This document shows positions 7,242 through 13,712 of a DNA stretch of 34,034 nucleotides, piece by piece (within the stretch, counting starts at the first letter, position 1; each line of letters begins with the position of its first letter). A program made the position numbers and the translations under genes. The stretch is from positions 1 to 34,034 of the IMG/VR virus record IMGVR_UViG_3300021602_000015, one strand, 5' to 3'. The notes beneath the pieces are model-generated. The model did no database searches. It was not told the DNA's origin and saw only the letters and a list, made by a program, of their open reading frames with translations. This DNA is from a virus.

Positions 7242-7558
7242 ATTTGTTTGATAGACCTCTTCGAAACACGATACCCCATCCTTGCCGCCAAGTCCTTCAG
7301 CAAGGCAAGATTGACATCGCCGACCTGCTGGTCGCGATTCCAGTGCGTATATGCTACAGGCCTTCCACCATATCCGTCCAATACCGCTAATGTTTGTGTA
7401 TCAGCATGAACTTGTTCAACAATCTGCCCGTATTGAAAGTTTTCAAATCCGTATGATGCCGATGATGCCGACTCCCAAATCTTGCGACCTAGTTCGGCGT
7501 CTTTTTCCCATACGTGGGCAAGATCGTTTGATAATACAACTACAGTTCGAAAGCCCAT
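7238..7558 (-). CDS. hypothetical phage protein (106 aa)
   Basis: MGFRTVVVLSNDLAHVWEKDAELG; GYGGRPVAYTHWNRDQ in the second half. This 'VVVLSNDxxHxxEKDPELG' pattern recurs in large phages; no function known. One base separates it from the preceding stop. Confidence 0.82.
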   Translation of the reverse strand: MGFRTVVVLSNDLAHVWEKDAELGRKIWESASSASYGFENFQYGQIVEQVHADTQTLAVLDGYGGRPVAYTHWNRDQQVGDVNLALLKDLAARMGYRVSKRSIKQI

Positions 7559-7559
7559 G

Positions 7560-7766
7560 TCAGCCTACCTTTCCTACATATTCCGCTCTCATATACCAGT
7601 CCGGAACTGTGGTTGCTGTGTTGTATTTGGCATTGTATGCACGAGCATATTCTTTTGCTTCGGGCCCATTATCGAAATAGATTGTTTCATCAATCTTGGA
7701 ACCCCATCCACGTTCGCTTTCGATAATATCTACACGGAAAGCTGTGTTAAGTTGAACTCTTGCCAT
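7560..7766 (-). CDS. conserved small phage protein '...YNAKYN...PDWYMRAEY'
   Basis: 68 aa. The ending EYARAYNAKYNTATTVPDWYM is a pattern I associate with a widespread family of small phage proteins. AGGAG lies seven bases upstream of ATG 7766. Function unknown; second gene of the 7947 operon. Confidence 0.82.
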   Translation of the reverse strand: MARVQLNTAFRVDIIESERGWGSKIDETIYFDNGPEAKEYARAYNAKYNTATTVPDWYMRAEYVGKVG

Positions 7767-7776
7767 ATCTTACTCC

Positions 7777-7947
7777 TTATTTTACTATTTCGATTTGGAT
7801 ACACCGTGAACGGGCACCGCTATCTTTAGCCATTTCCTGCATACGTTGACAACTAGCTAGGTCAGCCACAGGCGGGGAATAACTGAGCTGATTACCATTG
7901 TATCCACCCGAAGTGATGAGCACCCAGACTAAGAAGATCGATTTCAT
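7777..7947 (-). CDS. small exported or periplasmic protein (56 aa)
   Basis: MKSIFLVWVLITSGGYNGN: a short lysine plus hydrophobic core looks like a signal peptide or N-terminal anchor; then a Cys-containing mature part (ASCQRMQEMAKDSGARSRC) with two cysteines. Start 7947 follows an AAGGAAG SD and the 7973-8000 promoter. A longer in-frame reading to 8160 passes through a strong terminator hairpin and is rejected. Confidence 0.75.
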   Translation of the reverse strand: MKSIFLVWVLITSGGYNGNQLSYSPPVADLASCQRMQEMAKDSGARSRCIQIEIVK

Positions 7948-7972
7948 TTTGCTTCCTTGTTGCAATACACTC

Positions 7973-8000
7973 ATTATAACATAATGCAGCATAAGAGCAA
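7973..8000 (-). promoter_or_regulatory. promoter, weak -35 (TTGCTC-16-TATAAT)
   Basis: Drives 7947-6864. Follows the 8014-8046 terminator closely. Confidence 0.6.
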
Positions 8001-8013
8001 TAGGATATGCACT

Positions 8014-8046
8014 CAAAAGAAAAGCCCGGGAAAAGGTCCCAGGCTT
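8014..8046 (-). terminator. intrinsic terminator of the hammerhead RNA unit
   Basis: Ten-bp stem AAGCCTGGGA/TCCCGGGCTT (one G.U), tail TTTTC. Confidence 0.82.
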
Positions 8047-8414
8047 CAATGTCTTTATCACTGACGGCACCAAGAATCCCCGGAACCGCTCTTCGCCACG
8101 CACCTTCAATGTTCCGTTAGATCGTTTAGATCCAACTTCCCTCCAGTGTTCTCGCAGCAACCTACTTCTATCATTTTCTATATATATGACATTATTATTT
8201 CCTCCACAGGATAATAATAAGTGGCCGGGGTTCTACCCCTACTCTATTAGTTTATCGTTTAGCATCCTTTGAATATATCCCCTTCGCAGATGGATAGTCC
8301 GCAAGTTACCTTTGGCCCTTATTTCTAATCCCATCTGGACAATTCCTATCACTGGTTAATAGGCTGTGGAGAGAGGATTTGTGTAGCGTACCGGTACCAT
8401 TGTTCCTAACACAA
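8014..8414 (-). ncRNA. structured RNA released by the hammerhead, ending at a terminator
   Basis: About 400 nt without convincing protein-coding content. Inverted repeats: CAGATGG/CCATCTG (8287-8337), a GGGG-TAGAA-CCCC hairpin (8226-8238 region), and ATTATTAT/ATAATAAT (8191-8218) that encloses GGAGG ahead of an ATG with only four codons. It ends at a 10-bp stem followed by TTTTC (8022-8046). Its 5' end would be set by ribozyme cleavage. Function unknown. Confidence 0.65.
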
Positions 8415-8529
8415 TACCATAAGACGAGAAGTCCCATCTTAGTCTCAACCGTGTACGTCCGGCGAGTTAAAAAGTTCCCTACGCTCCTCAAGTCTTACAG
8501 TTTCGTCCTTCCGGACTCATCAGTTGTGT
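8409..8529 (-). ncRNA. hammerhead self-cleaving ribozyme, type I, with 66-nt stem III loop
   Basis: All conserved core bases are present: CTGATGA (8523-8517), stem II GTCC-GGAA-GGAC (8516-8505), GAAA (8504-8501). Stem I pairs ACACAA (8529-8524) with TTGTGT (8414-8409). Stem III pairs ACTGTAAGAC (8501-8492) with GTCTTATGGT (8425-8416), ten pairs including two G.U. Predicted cleavage follows the GUA triplet, between 8415 and 8414. Stem III closes a 66-nt loop instead of the usual short one. A TATAAATA late promoter lies 15 bases upstream. Confidence 0.9.
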
Positions 8530-8535
8530 AATAAT

Positions 8536-8790
8536 TTACGAAGTATTTATATCACAAATATGAATAATATCATTTTCCTTTTCGTATGCTCTTGCCTCAT
8601 TCACATAATCTGATCTAGCTGGGTCCGACATTATTTCTTTAAGAAATAGTTCGAACATACTTTCATCATGAAAAATATGTATGTTAGTAAAGACCAAACC
8701 ATCATCTGATAAAGAGACGGAGCGAAAAAGCAAATATGAGCAATTCTTTATAAAATCCTTCATATTTCTAATTTTTGAATCTTCTGCCAC
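8536..8790 (-). CDS. hypothetical protein between two structured RNAs
   Basis: 84 aa from GTG 8790, or 75 aa from ATG 8763 (MKDFIKNCSYLLFRSVS); neither has an ideally spaced SD (GGGAGG abuts the GTG). Contains a central IHIFHDESMFELFLKEIM. No domain recognised. Its last codons contain the perfect late promoter that drives the hammerhead RNA. A late-type GATAAATA box lies upstream at 8855-8862. Confidence 0.6.
   Translation of the reverse strand: MAEDSKIRNMKDFIKNCSYLLFRSVSLSDDGLVFTNIHIFHDESMFELFLKEIMSDPARSDYVNEARAYEKENDIIHICDINTS
8544..8551 (-). promoter_or_regulatory. T4-type late promoter TATAAATA (hammerhead RNA)
   Basis: Exact T4 late consensus. Predicted +1 near 8538, about nine bases before hammerhead stem I. 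Embedded in the last codons of the gene at 8536. Confidence 0.78.
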
Positions 8791-8854
8791 CTCCCAAAAA
8801 AAGGTATATCTTTAGATGATCTAATTGAAGTTATAGTATCCGTCAGCATACCAT

Positions 8855-8862
8855 TATTTATC
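8855..8862 (-). promoter_or_regulatory. late-type promoter GATAAATA
   Basis: Between the T-loop RNA and the gene at 8536. Confidence 0.5.
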
Positions 8863-8880
8863 TTACATTTATATCAACTA

Positions 8881-9383
8881 CCCTTGCTCCGGTCTTGAAC
8901 CGGACACCGAATGGTCACTAAGGCATGCTTGCAGGACCCGATGACAAAACTCATTCAATGCATCCCCATTTCAAGAGTGTATCAAAAATTCCTAAGGGGA
9001 CTCGAAACCCCAAACTGATATATTAAAAGAATACCAGCGCAGCCGTTTAAGACGCAGGATGCAGGCCCACTGTCTCATACAGGAACTTATAGAAACAAGC
9101 TAAAAGGTGAAATAACACTACGGTGTCCTAAGTCAGCGAACCAACATTAGAACCAAACCGGGCCAGGGGACACCTCTCTAGCTGCAACAAGACTTGATAG
9201 ATTACACTTGCAGGTGGTGCTCTTTCTCGTCAGCTTGCTTCTATAAATACCCGCTCAACAACTATCGACGATGTAGCGGATTCGAACCGCTGGACGGGAA
9301 AGTATTGCTTCAACGACAAGCACTCTACCGTTCTATTCGTTATCAATCATAAACCACTCGATCAACGCCGTTTAACTCTCTAT
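8881..9383 (-). ncRNA. ~500-nt structured RNA with T-loop hairpins
   Basis: Gene-free stretch under a TTGACC-17-TATAAT promoter. Helices: TGCTT-GTCGTTG-AAGCA, AGCGG-TTCGAAT-CCGCT (T-loop), GGTGTCC/GGACACC (9123-9173), AAGTTCCT/AGGAATTT with one G.U, CTGGTA/TATCAG with G.U, ACTC/GAGT plus AATG/CATT (8945-8980), TCCGG-TTCAAGA-CCGGA (T-loop, 8889-8905). No full tRNA cloverleaf can be folded. The G.U pairs fix the strand as minus. Unknown role; could be a GOLLD/ROOL-type phage RNA. Confidence 0.65.
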
Positions 9384-9389
9384 GTGTTA

Positions 9390-9418
9390 ATTATATTGCC
9401 TTTACTGCTTGTGGTCAA
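9390..9418 (-). promoter_or_regulatory. sigma70-type promoter TTGACC-17-TATAAT for the T-loop RNA
   Basis: The -35 overlaps the HD-gene stop. No gene follows for ~600 bases, so it transcribes the structured RNA at 8881-9383. Confidence 0.8.
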
Positions 9419-10008
9419 CCTTCTGTCTTGCAGTATCTTTCTATGTTTGCCCTTGCCTGTTGCTCCCACCTTTCCCGAGCATAATCTGTATGGTAGATAA
9501 ACTCGCGGCAGGTTAGAAACTGCTTCAGGAAGGCAGCACTTTGTTGTTGATGTTTTTCATAGGAGCCACCATTCTCGTCAATAATGTTTATTTGATTCTG
9601 GATAAAGTCTTCGTATGGAAGACAGAGTGAAAAGAGATCAGCATCAAGCAAGGTTCCCAGATCGCCCCCGAAGTCACTTATAGACCACTTATTGCTCAGA
9701 TGGATTTCTATACTTGTATATAGAATCAGCTGTGCAGCCTTATCCACCACGACCATATTATCGGGTGTCAGGCTACGCCCTGTTAAGAGAAGTGCAGCAG
9801 CAGAGCATCGTTCGTTAGCATCGGATCCAGCACCCGGAATATAGATTGCATCGTGCCAGTATGCTGCCAAAATCAGTTCAGGTGATGCTTTCTCATCAAT
9901 AACCTGAACACCCTTCGCAACATTAAGAGCGTGGCCCCAATTATGGTAATGACGGTCTGTCCAGTTGATATCATACCATGCCTGTGCAGCAGTAGCAAGG
10001 TCTTTCAT
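9415..10008 (-). CDS. HD-domain phosphohydrolase
   Basis: 197 aa. Motifs: RHYHNWGHALNV (residues 19-30, His ligands), AAYWHDAIY (H52-D53, the HD pair), then a SDANERCSA stretch and LLDADLF (~124-130, last Asp). This is the pattern of predicted metal-dependent HD phosphohydrolases, which act on nucleotides or phosphate esters; the substrate is unknown. Start overlaps the ligase stop by four bases, so a nucleotide-metabolism or DNA-repair role is plausible. Its stop codon overlaps the -35 of the next promoter. Confidence 0.85.
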   Translation of the reverse strand: MKDLATAAQAWYDINWTDRHYHNWGHALNVAKGVQVIDEKASPELILAAYWHDAIYIPGAGSDANERCSAAALLLTGRSLTPDNMVVVDKAAQLILYTSIEIHLSNKWSISDFGGDLGTLLDADLFSLCLPYEDFIQNQINIIDENGGSYEKHQQQSAAFLKQFLTCREFIYHTDYARERWEQQARANIERYCKTEG

Positions 10009-11402
10009 TCTTCAATCTCTACCTTTTCTGTCTTAATAGCAGCAGCAAATTGCGCTTCAATCTGAACGAAGCTATCAGCTACTGTCTTGTCATCCCGAGC
10101 CTCAACCAAACGCGGGAGGAACAACGAATGTTTCTTTCCTGCCTTAGTGGAATACATAATGCCATTTGACCGAATAGTAACAATGCTATTCATCCACTCT
10201 GCGCGATTGTTATGTATTTTGTTTCGCAAGTCATCCGGAATCCCCGAAGCGTTAACCTCAAGTAGACCGCAGCTACTCTGACAAATAAGAGAGCCAAACA
10301 AGTGTGCAAACTTGTTTTTACCCACAGTAAACCCTATTACTTCGAGCTCGACATCGACTACTTCCTTCTGCTTTACTTGATCCTTGCTTGTACCGTCTTT
10401 CCAGATTGCGTGCCGGCTCTTGCAAACTGTGCCTTCTAGCTTACGCTTACGGGCATCACGATAATGTGCCAATCCTTCGTCGGGTGAATAAACAATCTTT
10501 GTCTCAATCAACTGGATCTGAATAACATCGGTTCCTTGCAAGACGGGTTGCATTACTTGTTTTTCGAGCGACGTGAAACGTTCGTGATAAGGAATATTAT
10601 ATTTGCCCTTTGAAACAAAAGCCTGCAAAGGAATCTGATCCCAGCAATCAAAAACGACAATCTCACCTTCACCAAGCGATCCACCTTTGGAAACAGAATT
10701 CAAAATCCCATTTCCAATTTGGCGTTCCAACATCACACCGTTACGATACACCGTAAGTTCACCATGTGTGCTCGTTCCGTGTGTAAATGTTTTCGCAGCA
10801 TAATCTTCAATGCCAAGCGCATCCTGAGGCATTACCGTACCGCCACGTGAGGTGATCTGAACAAATCCATCCTTGCTTACATTCACATAAGCAAACATTC
10901 CGTCTGCTTTGATTTGTGAATACACGCCTTCGGAATAGTCCCACTCTTCCATATTAGAGGATTCGGGCAAAGAGCAGCGCATATAAGGAGTGACAGGAAT
11001 TTCGTAATCCTTGTTTACACCTTTGACAGCTTTGTTTACTGTGGATTCACTAAATCCAGAACCCAAGTCTTTGATAAGAATCTTGCGATACCAACCATTC
11101 CACTCGTCGTTGGTTGCATGACCCATGTAGTATTCGATCGATGTGGATGCGGCCCCTCCAGTAATCTCTCTCTTAATCAAAGCTTCAGCAAGGACAGAGA
11201 AAGTTTTGAAGGATAACCCGGGCCCGTCCGTCCCAGTTCGGATCGGCACCTTTTTCACACCAAAGGTGTCGATGTTATCCAGCGCATAGCGCAGTCCGGC
11301 AAAGAATTCAGAATTGTCTGCCTTAGCCTCTCGTTCAATGACTCCTTGTTTGAAGAGTTTGCCATTGTCGGATGCAATTTCTGTAAGTAGTTGGTGTGTC
11401 AT
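10005..11402 (-). CDS. ATP-dependent DNA ligase (phage type)
   Basis: 465 aa. The nucleotidyl-transfer motif I is QIKADG (K165 as the adenylated lysine, D167, G168), then SRGG (186-189), HGELTVY (motif III, E215), EGTVCKSR (motif IV, 323-330) and VKQKEVVDVELEV (motif V region, 343-355). A ~150-residue N-terminal region precedes the catalytic core, and an OB-like C-terminal part follows. It seals nicks in phage DNA. Second gene of the operon from the promoter at 11845; stop overlaps the HD gene. Confidence 0.93.
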   Translation of the reverse strand: MTHQLLTEIASDNGKLFKQGVIEREAKADNSEFFAGLRYALDNIDTFGVKKVPIRTGTDGPGLSFKTFSVLAEALIKREITGGAASTSIEYYMGHATNDEWNGWYRKILIKDLGSGFSESTVNKAVKGVNKDYEIPVTPYMRCSLPESSNMEEWDYSEGVYSQIKADGMFAYVNVSKDGFVQITSRGGTVMPQDALGIEDYAAKTFTHGTSTHGELTVYRNGVMLERQIGNGILNSVSKGGSLGEGEIVVFDCWDQIPLQAFVSKGKYNIPYHERFTSLEKQVMQPVLQGTDVIQIQLIETKIVYSPDEGLAHYRDARKRKLEGTVCKSRHAIWKDGTSKDQVKQKEVVDVELEVIGFTVGKNKFAHLFGSLICQSSCGLLEVNASGIPDDLRNKIHNNRAEWMNSIVTIRSNGIMYSTKAGKKHSLFLPRLVEARDDKTVADSFVQIEAQFAAAIKTEKVEIEE

Positions 11403-11403
11403 A

Positions 11404-11838
11404 TTAAACCTTTAGATATGCGATGTGTTCTTTGATTGCGTGTTTTTGGTAGGATGTCAACTTATCCCATACCGTATCTGCAACAATGCGACGATCATTG
11501 TATTCGTCATGTGCTTTCTTAAGATCTTTTAGATTTCGTTCAAGGGACTCGAGTTGCCATTCTTCTGTATCATATGTGACAACCTCATCAATATAGATTT
11601 TATTTGTATGATCTTCACACCTGAATAAAACCGAAGGCCCTGTATCTGTTAAACCTACCTGAGCCGATACGCCGAGATGACAAGCCAACTCCTGAGCTTC
11701 CATTAACCGCTTTGGGATGGTTGCTTTATACATCTCGATCAGCGCGGCGCTATTTAGTTCGTATAGTCTACGGGTCTCCGCTTCCTGAGCTATTCGTGCG
11801 GCCTTACGCCCGGAAGGATCAATTACTTTTGTTGCCAT
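11404..11838 (-). CDS. hypothetical protein (144 aa), leaderless, upstream of ligase
   Basis: MATKVIDPSGRKAARIAQEAETRR, with a coiled-coil-like C-terminal half. The ATG at 11838 lies only six bases after TATAAT of a perfect TTGACA-17-TATAAT promoter, so the predicted transcript begins at the start codon and no SD can be used. First gene of the ligase-HD operon. Family not recognised. Confidence 0.82.
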   Translation of the reverse strand: MATKVIDPSGRKAARIAQEAETRRLYELNSAALIEMYKATIPKRLMEAQELACHLGVSAQVGLTDTGPSVLFRCEDHTNKIYIDEVVTYDTEEWQLESLERNLKDLKKAHDEYNDRRIVADTVWDKLTSYQKHAIKEHIAYLKV

Positions 11839-11844
11839 GTATGT

Positions 11845-11873
11845 ATTATAGTTAGATTACATTAAGATGTCAA
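11845..11873 (-). promoter_or_regulatory. perfect sigma70 promoter TTGACA-17-TATAAT (ligase operon)
   Basis: The -10 ends six bases before ATG 11838; +1 predicted at the start codon. Confidence 0.88.
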
Positions 11874-12078
11874 CTGATAGTATCTCCAACCCGAGTCGTT
11901 TAATTTCAGCAATGTCCTTATCGCTGTACTTGTCTTCGTCGAACCAACCATAATAGCCTTGATGGGTAACTTCGTCATCCATCCAGCGGTCCATACTACC
12001 ATCGTCGAATACTCTGAAGCATCCCTCATCAGTATCGACATATGCAATTTTTTCTACATATTTGCTGTGAACTATCAT
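11857..12078 (-). CDS. small acidic hypothetical protein (73 aa)
   Basis: MIVHSKYVEKIAYVDTDEG, then FDDGSMDRWMDDE and GYYGWFDEDKYSDKD. Strongly acidic; could be a decoy or metal-binding protein but nothing specific is visible. ATGA overlap with the preceding gene. Confidence 0.75.
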   Translation of the reverse strand: MIVHSKYVEKIAYVDTDEGCFRVFDDGSMDRWMDDEVTHQGYYGWFDEDKYSDKDIAEIKRLGLEILSVDILM

Positions 12079-12281
12079 TTTACCTTTCTTGGTTTAGGGA
12101 AATAGCCTTCGGCAAGGTCGTCGGTGATAGAATTCATAAATCGAGTCATACTTTCGATATCACCGTGTGCCTGGAAAAATTTCTTCTTAGCACCATCGGC
12201 AAACCGTGTAACAGTGATATGAAGATACTTATCGATGTCTTCAGTAACTTCAAAATCAAACAGTGTCATCAATTTTTGCAT
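12075..12281 (-). CDS. hypothetical protein (68 aa)
   Basis: MQKLMTLFDFEVTEDIDKY, ending GYFPKPRKVK. ATG 12281 has AAAGG six bases upstream, inside the end of the HNH gene (26-base overlap). Unknown function. Confidence 0.75.
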   Translation of the reverse strand: MQKLMTLFDFEVTEDIDKYLHITVTRFADGAKKKFFQAHGDIESMTRFMNSITDDLAEGYFPKPRKVK

Positions 12282-12708
12282 TTTCAGCCTTTAGTTTTCT
12301 AAGTCTCAAAACTTCTTTTGTTTCGCCCTTACTCTTCTTACCATTGCAGGGAGAACACATAAGTTGAGAGTTGGACAGATTATCTGCGCCTCCCAATGCC
12401 CTTGCAAGCTTATGGTCGTGTGTAAACAACACCTCTTCGCCATCGCGCACACCATATAGGTTAAGATGCCACGAATCCTGCCCGGGCGACTGTTCCACTG
12501 CGAAGAACTTTCCTTCCAATTCGCAGCATACACATTTCATTCCTTTAGATACTGCACGAGCAAATGTTTTCATTCGCAGAGAAGATACACCCACCCATAT
12601 ACCGGATGGTAATTGGATACGAGCACGCCTTTCATTCCAGTGTACTCTTACATCGGGTATGATTTCGGCAATCGGTATTACTTCGGAACGGAGATATCTT
12701 TGTGTCAT
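12256..12708 (-). CDS. HNH endonuclease (small, two CxxC zinc pairs)
   Basis: 150 aa. CVCC (about 59-62), then VLFTHDHKLARALGG (H-D-H, about 93-107), NLSNSQLMCSPCNGKKS: the classical HNH core with zinc cysteines. It may be a homing enzyme or a nicking nuclease; no intron is seen. ATG lies 5 nt after TATAAT (promoter 12714-12741), implying a leaderless mRNA. Followed by two small genes. Confidence 0.85.
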   Translation of the reverse strand: MTQRYLRSEVIPIAEIIPDVRVHWNERRARIQLPSGIWVGVSSLRMKTFARAVSKGMKCVCCELEGKFFAVEQSPGQDSWHLNLYGVRDGEEVLFTHDHKLARALGGADNLSNSQLMCSPCNGKKSKGETKEVLRLRKLKAENAKIDDTV

Positions 12709-12713
12709 ATTGT

Positions 12714-12741
12714 ATTATAGCACAAAATATAGAAAAGACAA
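12714..12741 (-). promoter_or_regulatory. promoter TTGTCT-16-TATAAT (HNH operon)
   Basis: The -10 ends five bases before ATG 12708; leaderless. Confidence 0.7.
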
Positions 12742-12748
12742 ATAGGTA

Positions 12749-12786
12749 GCAGTCGCGAATGAAAAATTGTTAATCATTCCACTGCC
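12749..12786 (-). repeat. GGCAGT hairpin repeat, copy A
   Basis: GGCAGTGG, inner stem AATGA/TCATT, then TCGCGACTGC. Same design as copies B and C. Lies between the small acidic gene (12874) and the HNH promoter, i.e. at the 3' end of the upstream transcript. Confidence 0.6.
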
Positions 12787-12814
12787 TGTGCTTTGGTTCT
12801 TATGGGTTTAGGAT

Positions 12815-12873
12815 GCTATTTTATAGCAGACGCCCGTAATCCTTTCGGATACCTGCCCTCACACCTTCGTCTG
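12815..12873 (-). ncRNA. hairpin after the acidic-protein gene (GAAA tetraloop)
   Basis: CAGACG/CGTCTG (12827-12873) encloses GTATCC-GAAA-GGATTAC; a second hairpin GCTAT-AAA-ATAGC follows. It starts at the stop codon of the gene at 12874. Possibly a 3'-end stabiliser; no T-run. Confidence 0.5.
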
Positions 12874-13074
12874 TTATCGATCGCCTTCGAATGCGGCCTC
12901 CGCCGCCATTACTAAATTGTCATAACCGATGTCATACAATTCGGCAGGATCTAATTCATTCAGCTCTTCTTCTGTCATATCAAGTCCGTCGTCCCAGCAA
13001 CCTTCTGTAGCATAGAAGCCATCATCCATGTCGCCTTCAACTACAACGCTATTCCAATCAACTTCTTTACTCAT
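12874..13074 (-). CDS. small acidic protein (66 aa) downstream of the ornate RNA
   Basis: MSKEVDWNSVVVEGDMDDGF, with a dense run of Asp/Glu (DGLDMTEEELNELDPAELYD). AGGAG lies six bases upstream of ATG 13074. There is no promoter of its own, so it is probably carried on the tRNA-Leu/ncRNA transcript. Directly followed by the 12827-12873 hairpin. Confidence 0.78.
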   Translation of the reverse strand: MSKEVDWNSVVVEGDMDDGFYATEGCWDDGLDMTEEELNELDPAELYDIGYDNLVMAAEAAFEGDR

Positions 13075-13089
13075 GGTTCACTCCTGTGT

Positions 13090-13621
13090 ATCATATTGAA
13101 ATACACTGGCAATACTGAGGAGCCAGTTCCGCAGGCAAATACGAGTTCTCGTAGATGAATGCACCTGGAGCCATTTTCAAACCAATATACTTCAATATGA
13201 TCACAAATAAAAGTGTTCTGGCGACTCCACCACAAAGTCCCAGAACCGGGCTATTAATCCATTCATCTAATATCTGTCACGTTTGGCCAAATTAGAAATG
13301 ACCTACGATTTTTCCAGGCTCCCCCACAAGGGGACTATGAGGCTGATCGTATGCGTACCCGGCAACTATGGTCTCTTGCCTAACCCACTTCACATAACGG
13401 AAAAGTGTACTCCGGGTTGCTGGTCTAGTCAACAATGCATCTTAGCAAGCATCGTAATTCGTTTTAATGCTAAAACCTATTGCTAGGCTAATCCTTAGCC
13501 TGGAGAGCTTCGCCCTACAGTCACCGGACCCACATACTAGACAAAACTCTTAATTGCGATACTGTGCTTCATCCTGATCAAGGCCTATACACAGTGGTGC
13601 TCCCGTCTTTCAACATCGCAA
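13090..13621 (-). ncRNA. ~530-nt ornate RNA 3' of tRNA-Leu
   Basis: Stems include TTGCGAT/ATCGCAA (13621-13554), ACTGTG/CACAGT inside it, AGGCTAA-GGA-TTAGCCT, GTTTTA-GCAT-TAAAAC within TAGCAA/TTGCTA, ACCCGG/CCGGGT, CCCC-TTGT-GGGG, GTTCTGG/CCAGAAC with GACT/AGTC, and a 20-bp terminal helix (13090-13109 with 13182-13201; 17 Watson-Crick, three G.U only on the minus strand). Starts 3 nt after the tRNA CCA. Possible GOLLD or ROOL relative, or new. Confidence 0.78.
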
Positions 13622-13624
13622 ACT

Positions 13625-13707
13625 TGGTGCGGGGAACGGGACTCGAACCCGTACGCACAAGGCAATAGATTTTAAGTCTATCATGGCTACCATTACATCA
13701 TCCCCGC
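13625..13707 (-). tRNA. tRNA-Leu (anticodon TAA)
   Basis: Perfect 7-bp acceptor (GCGGGGA/TCCCCGC), anticodon arm ATAGA-CTTAAAA-TCTAT (TAA), class II variable region, T-arm ACGGG-TTCGAGT-CCCGT and an encoded CCA. Promoter TTGCTG-17-TATAAT (13725-13753) is inside the HNH gene end. Three nucleotides after the CCA begins the ornate RNA. Confidence 0.95.
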
Positions 13708-13712
13708 GTTTA

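Noticed and set aside
7948-8160. Upstream extension of the 7777 gene to a TTG at 8160
   Set aside because: The extension runs through a 10-bp terminator and a promoter; the SD and ATG at 7947 explain the gene.
8306-8491. 61-aa minus-strand ORF
   Set aside because: It lies across the hammerhead and its product, with no RBS or recognisable sequence.
8881-9010. tRNA gene or group I intron-split tRNA ending with TCCGG-TTCAAGA-CCGGA
   Set aside because: The 3' acceptor GCAAGGG has no CCCTTGC partner upstream and no group I core (P7/P3) could be found.
9121-9145. Plus-strand ACGGTGTCCTAAGTCAGCGAA resembles the conserved 23S rRNA segment ACGGTCCTAAGGTAGCGAA
   Set aside because: The resemblance ends after ~20 bases, has insertions and no flanking rRNA match; the strand also disagrees with the helices and promoter.
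9220-9235. Second hammerhead core CTGACGAG...GAAAG
   Set aside because: No stem II between CTGACGA and GAAA, and neither stem I nor stem III pairs around a cleavage triplet.
9242-9249. Plus-strand TATAAATA late promoter
   Set aside because: Nothing on the plus strand follows it for kilobases; it lies inside the minus-strand RNA. Probably chance or structural.
9274-9350. tRNA gene suggested by a perfect T-arm and an anticodon-like hairpin
   Set aside because: No 7-bp acceptor stem or D-stem can be formed; only ACGA/TCGT pairs. Kept as part of a structured RNA.
13283-13486. 67-aa plus-strand ORF in the ornate RNA
   Set aside because: G.U asymmetry shows the functional strand is minus; no SD.
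13625-13640. HDV-like (theta) ribozyme immediately 3' of tRNA-Leu
   Set aside because: A 7-bp stem does start near the tRNA end, but the P1/P3/P1.1/P4 order and the conserved catalytic strand of HDV-like ribozymes are not recognisable by eye.
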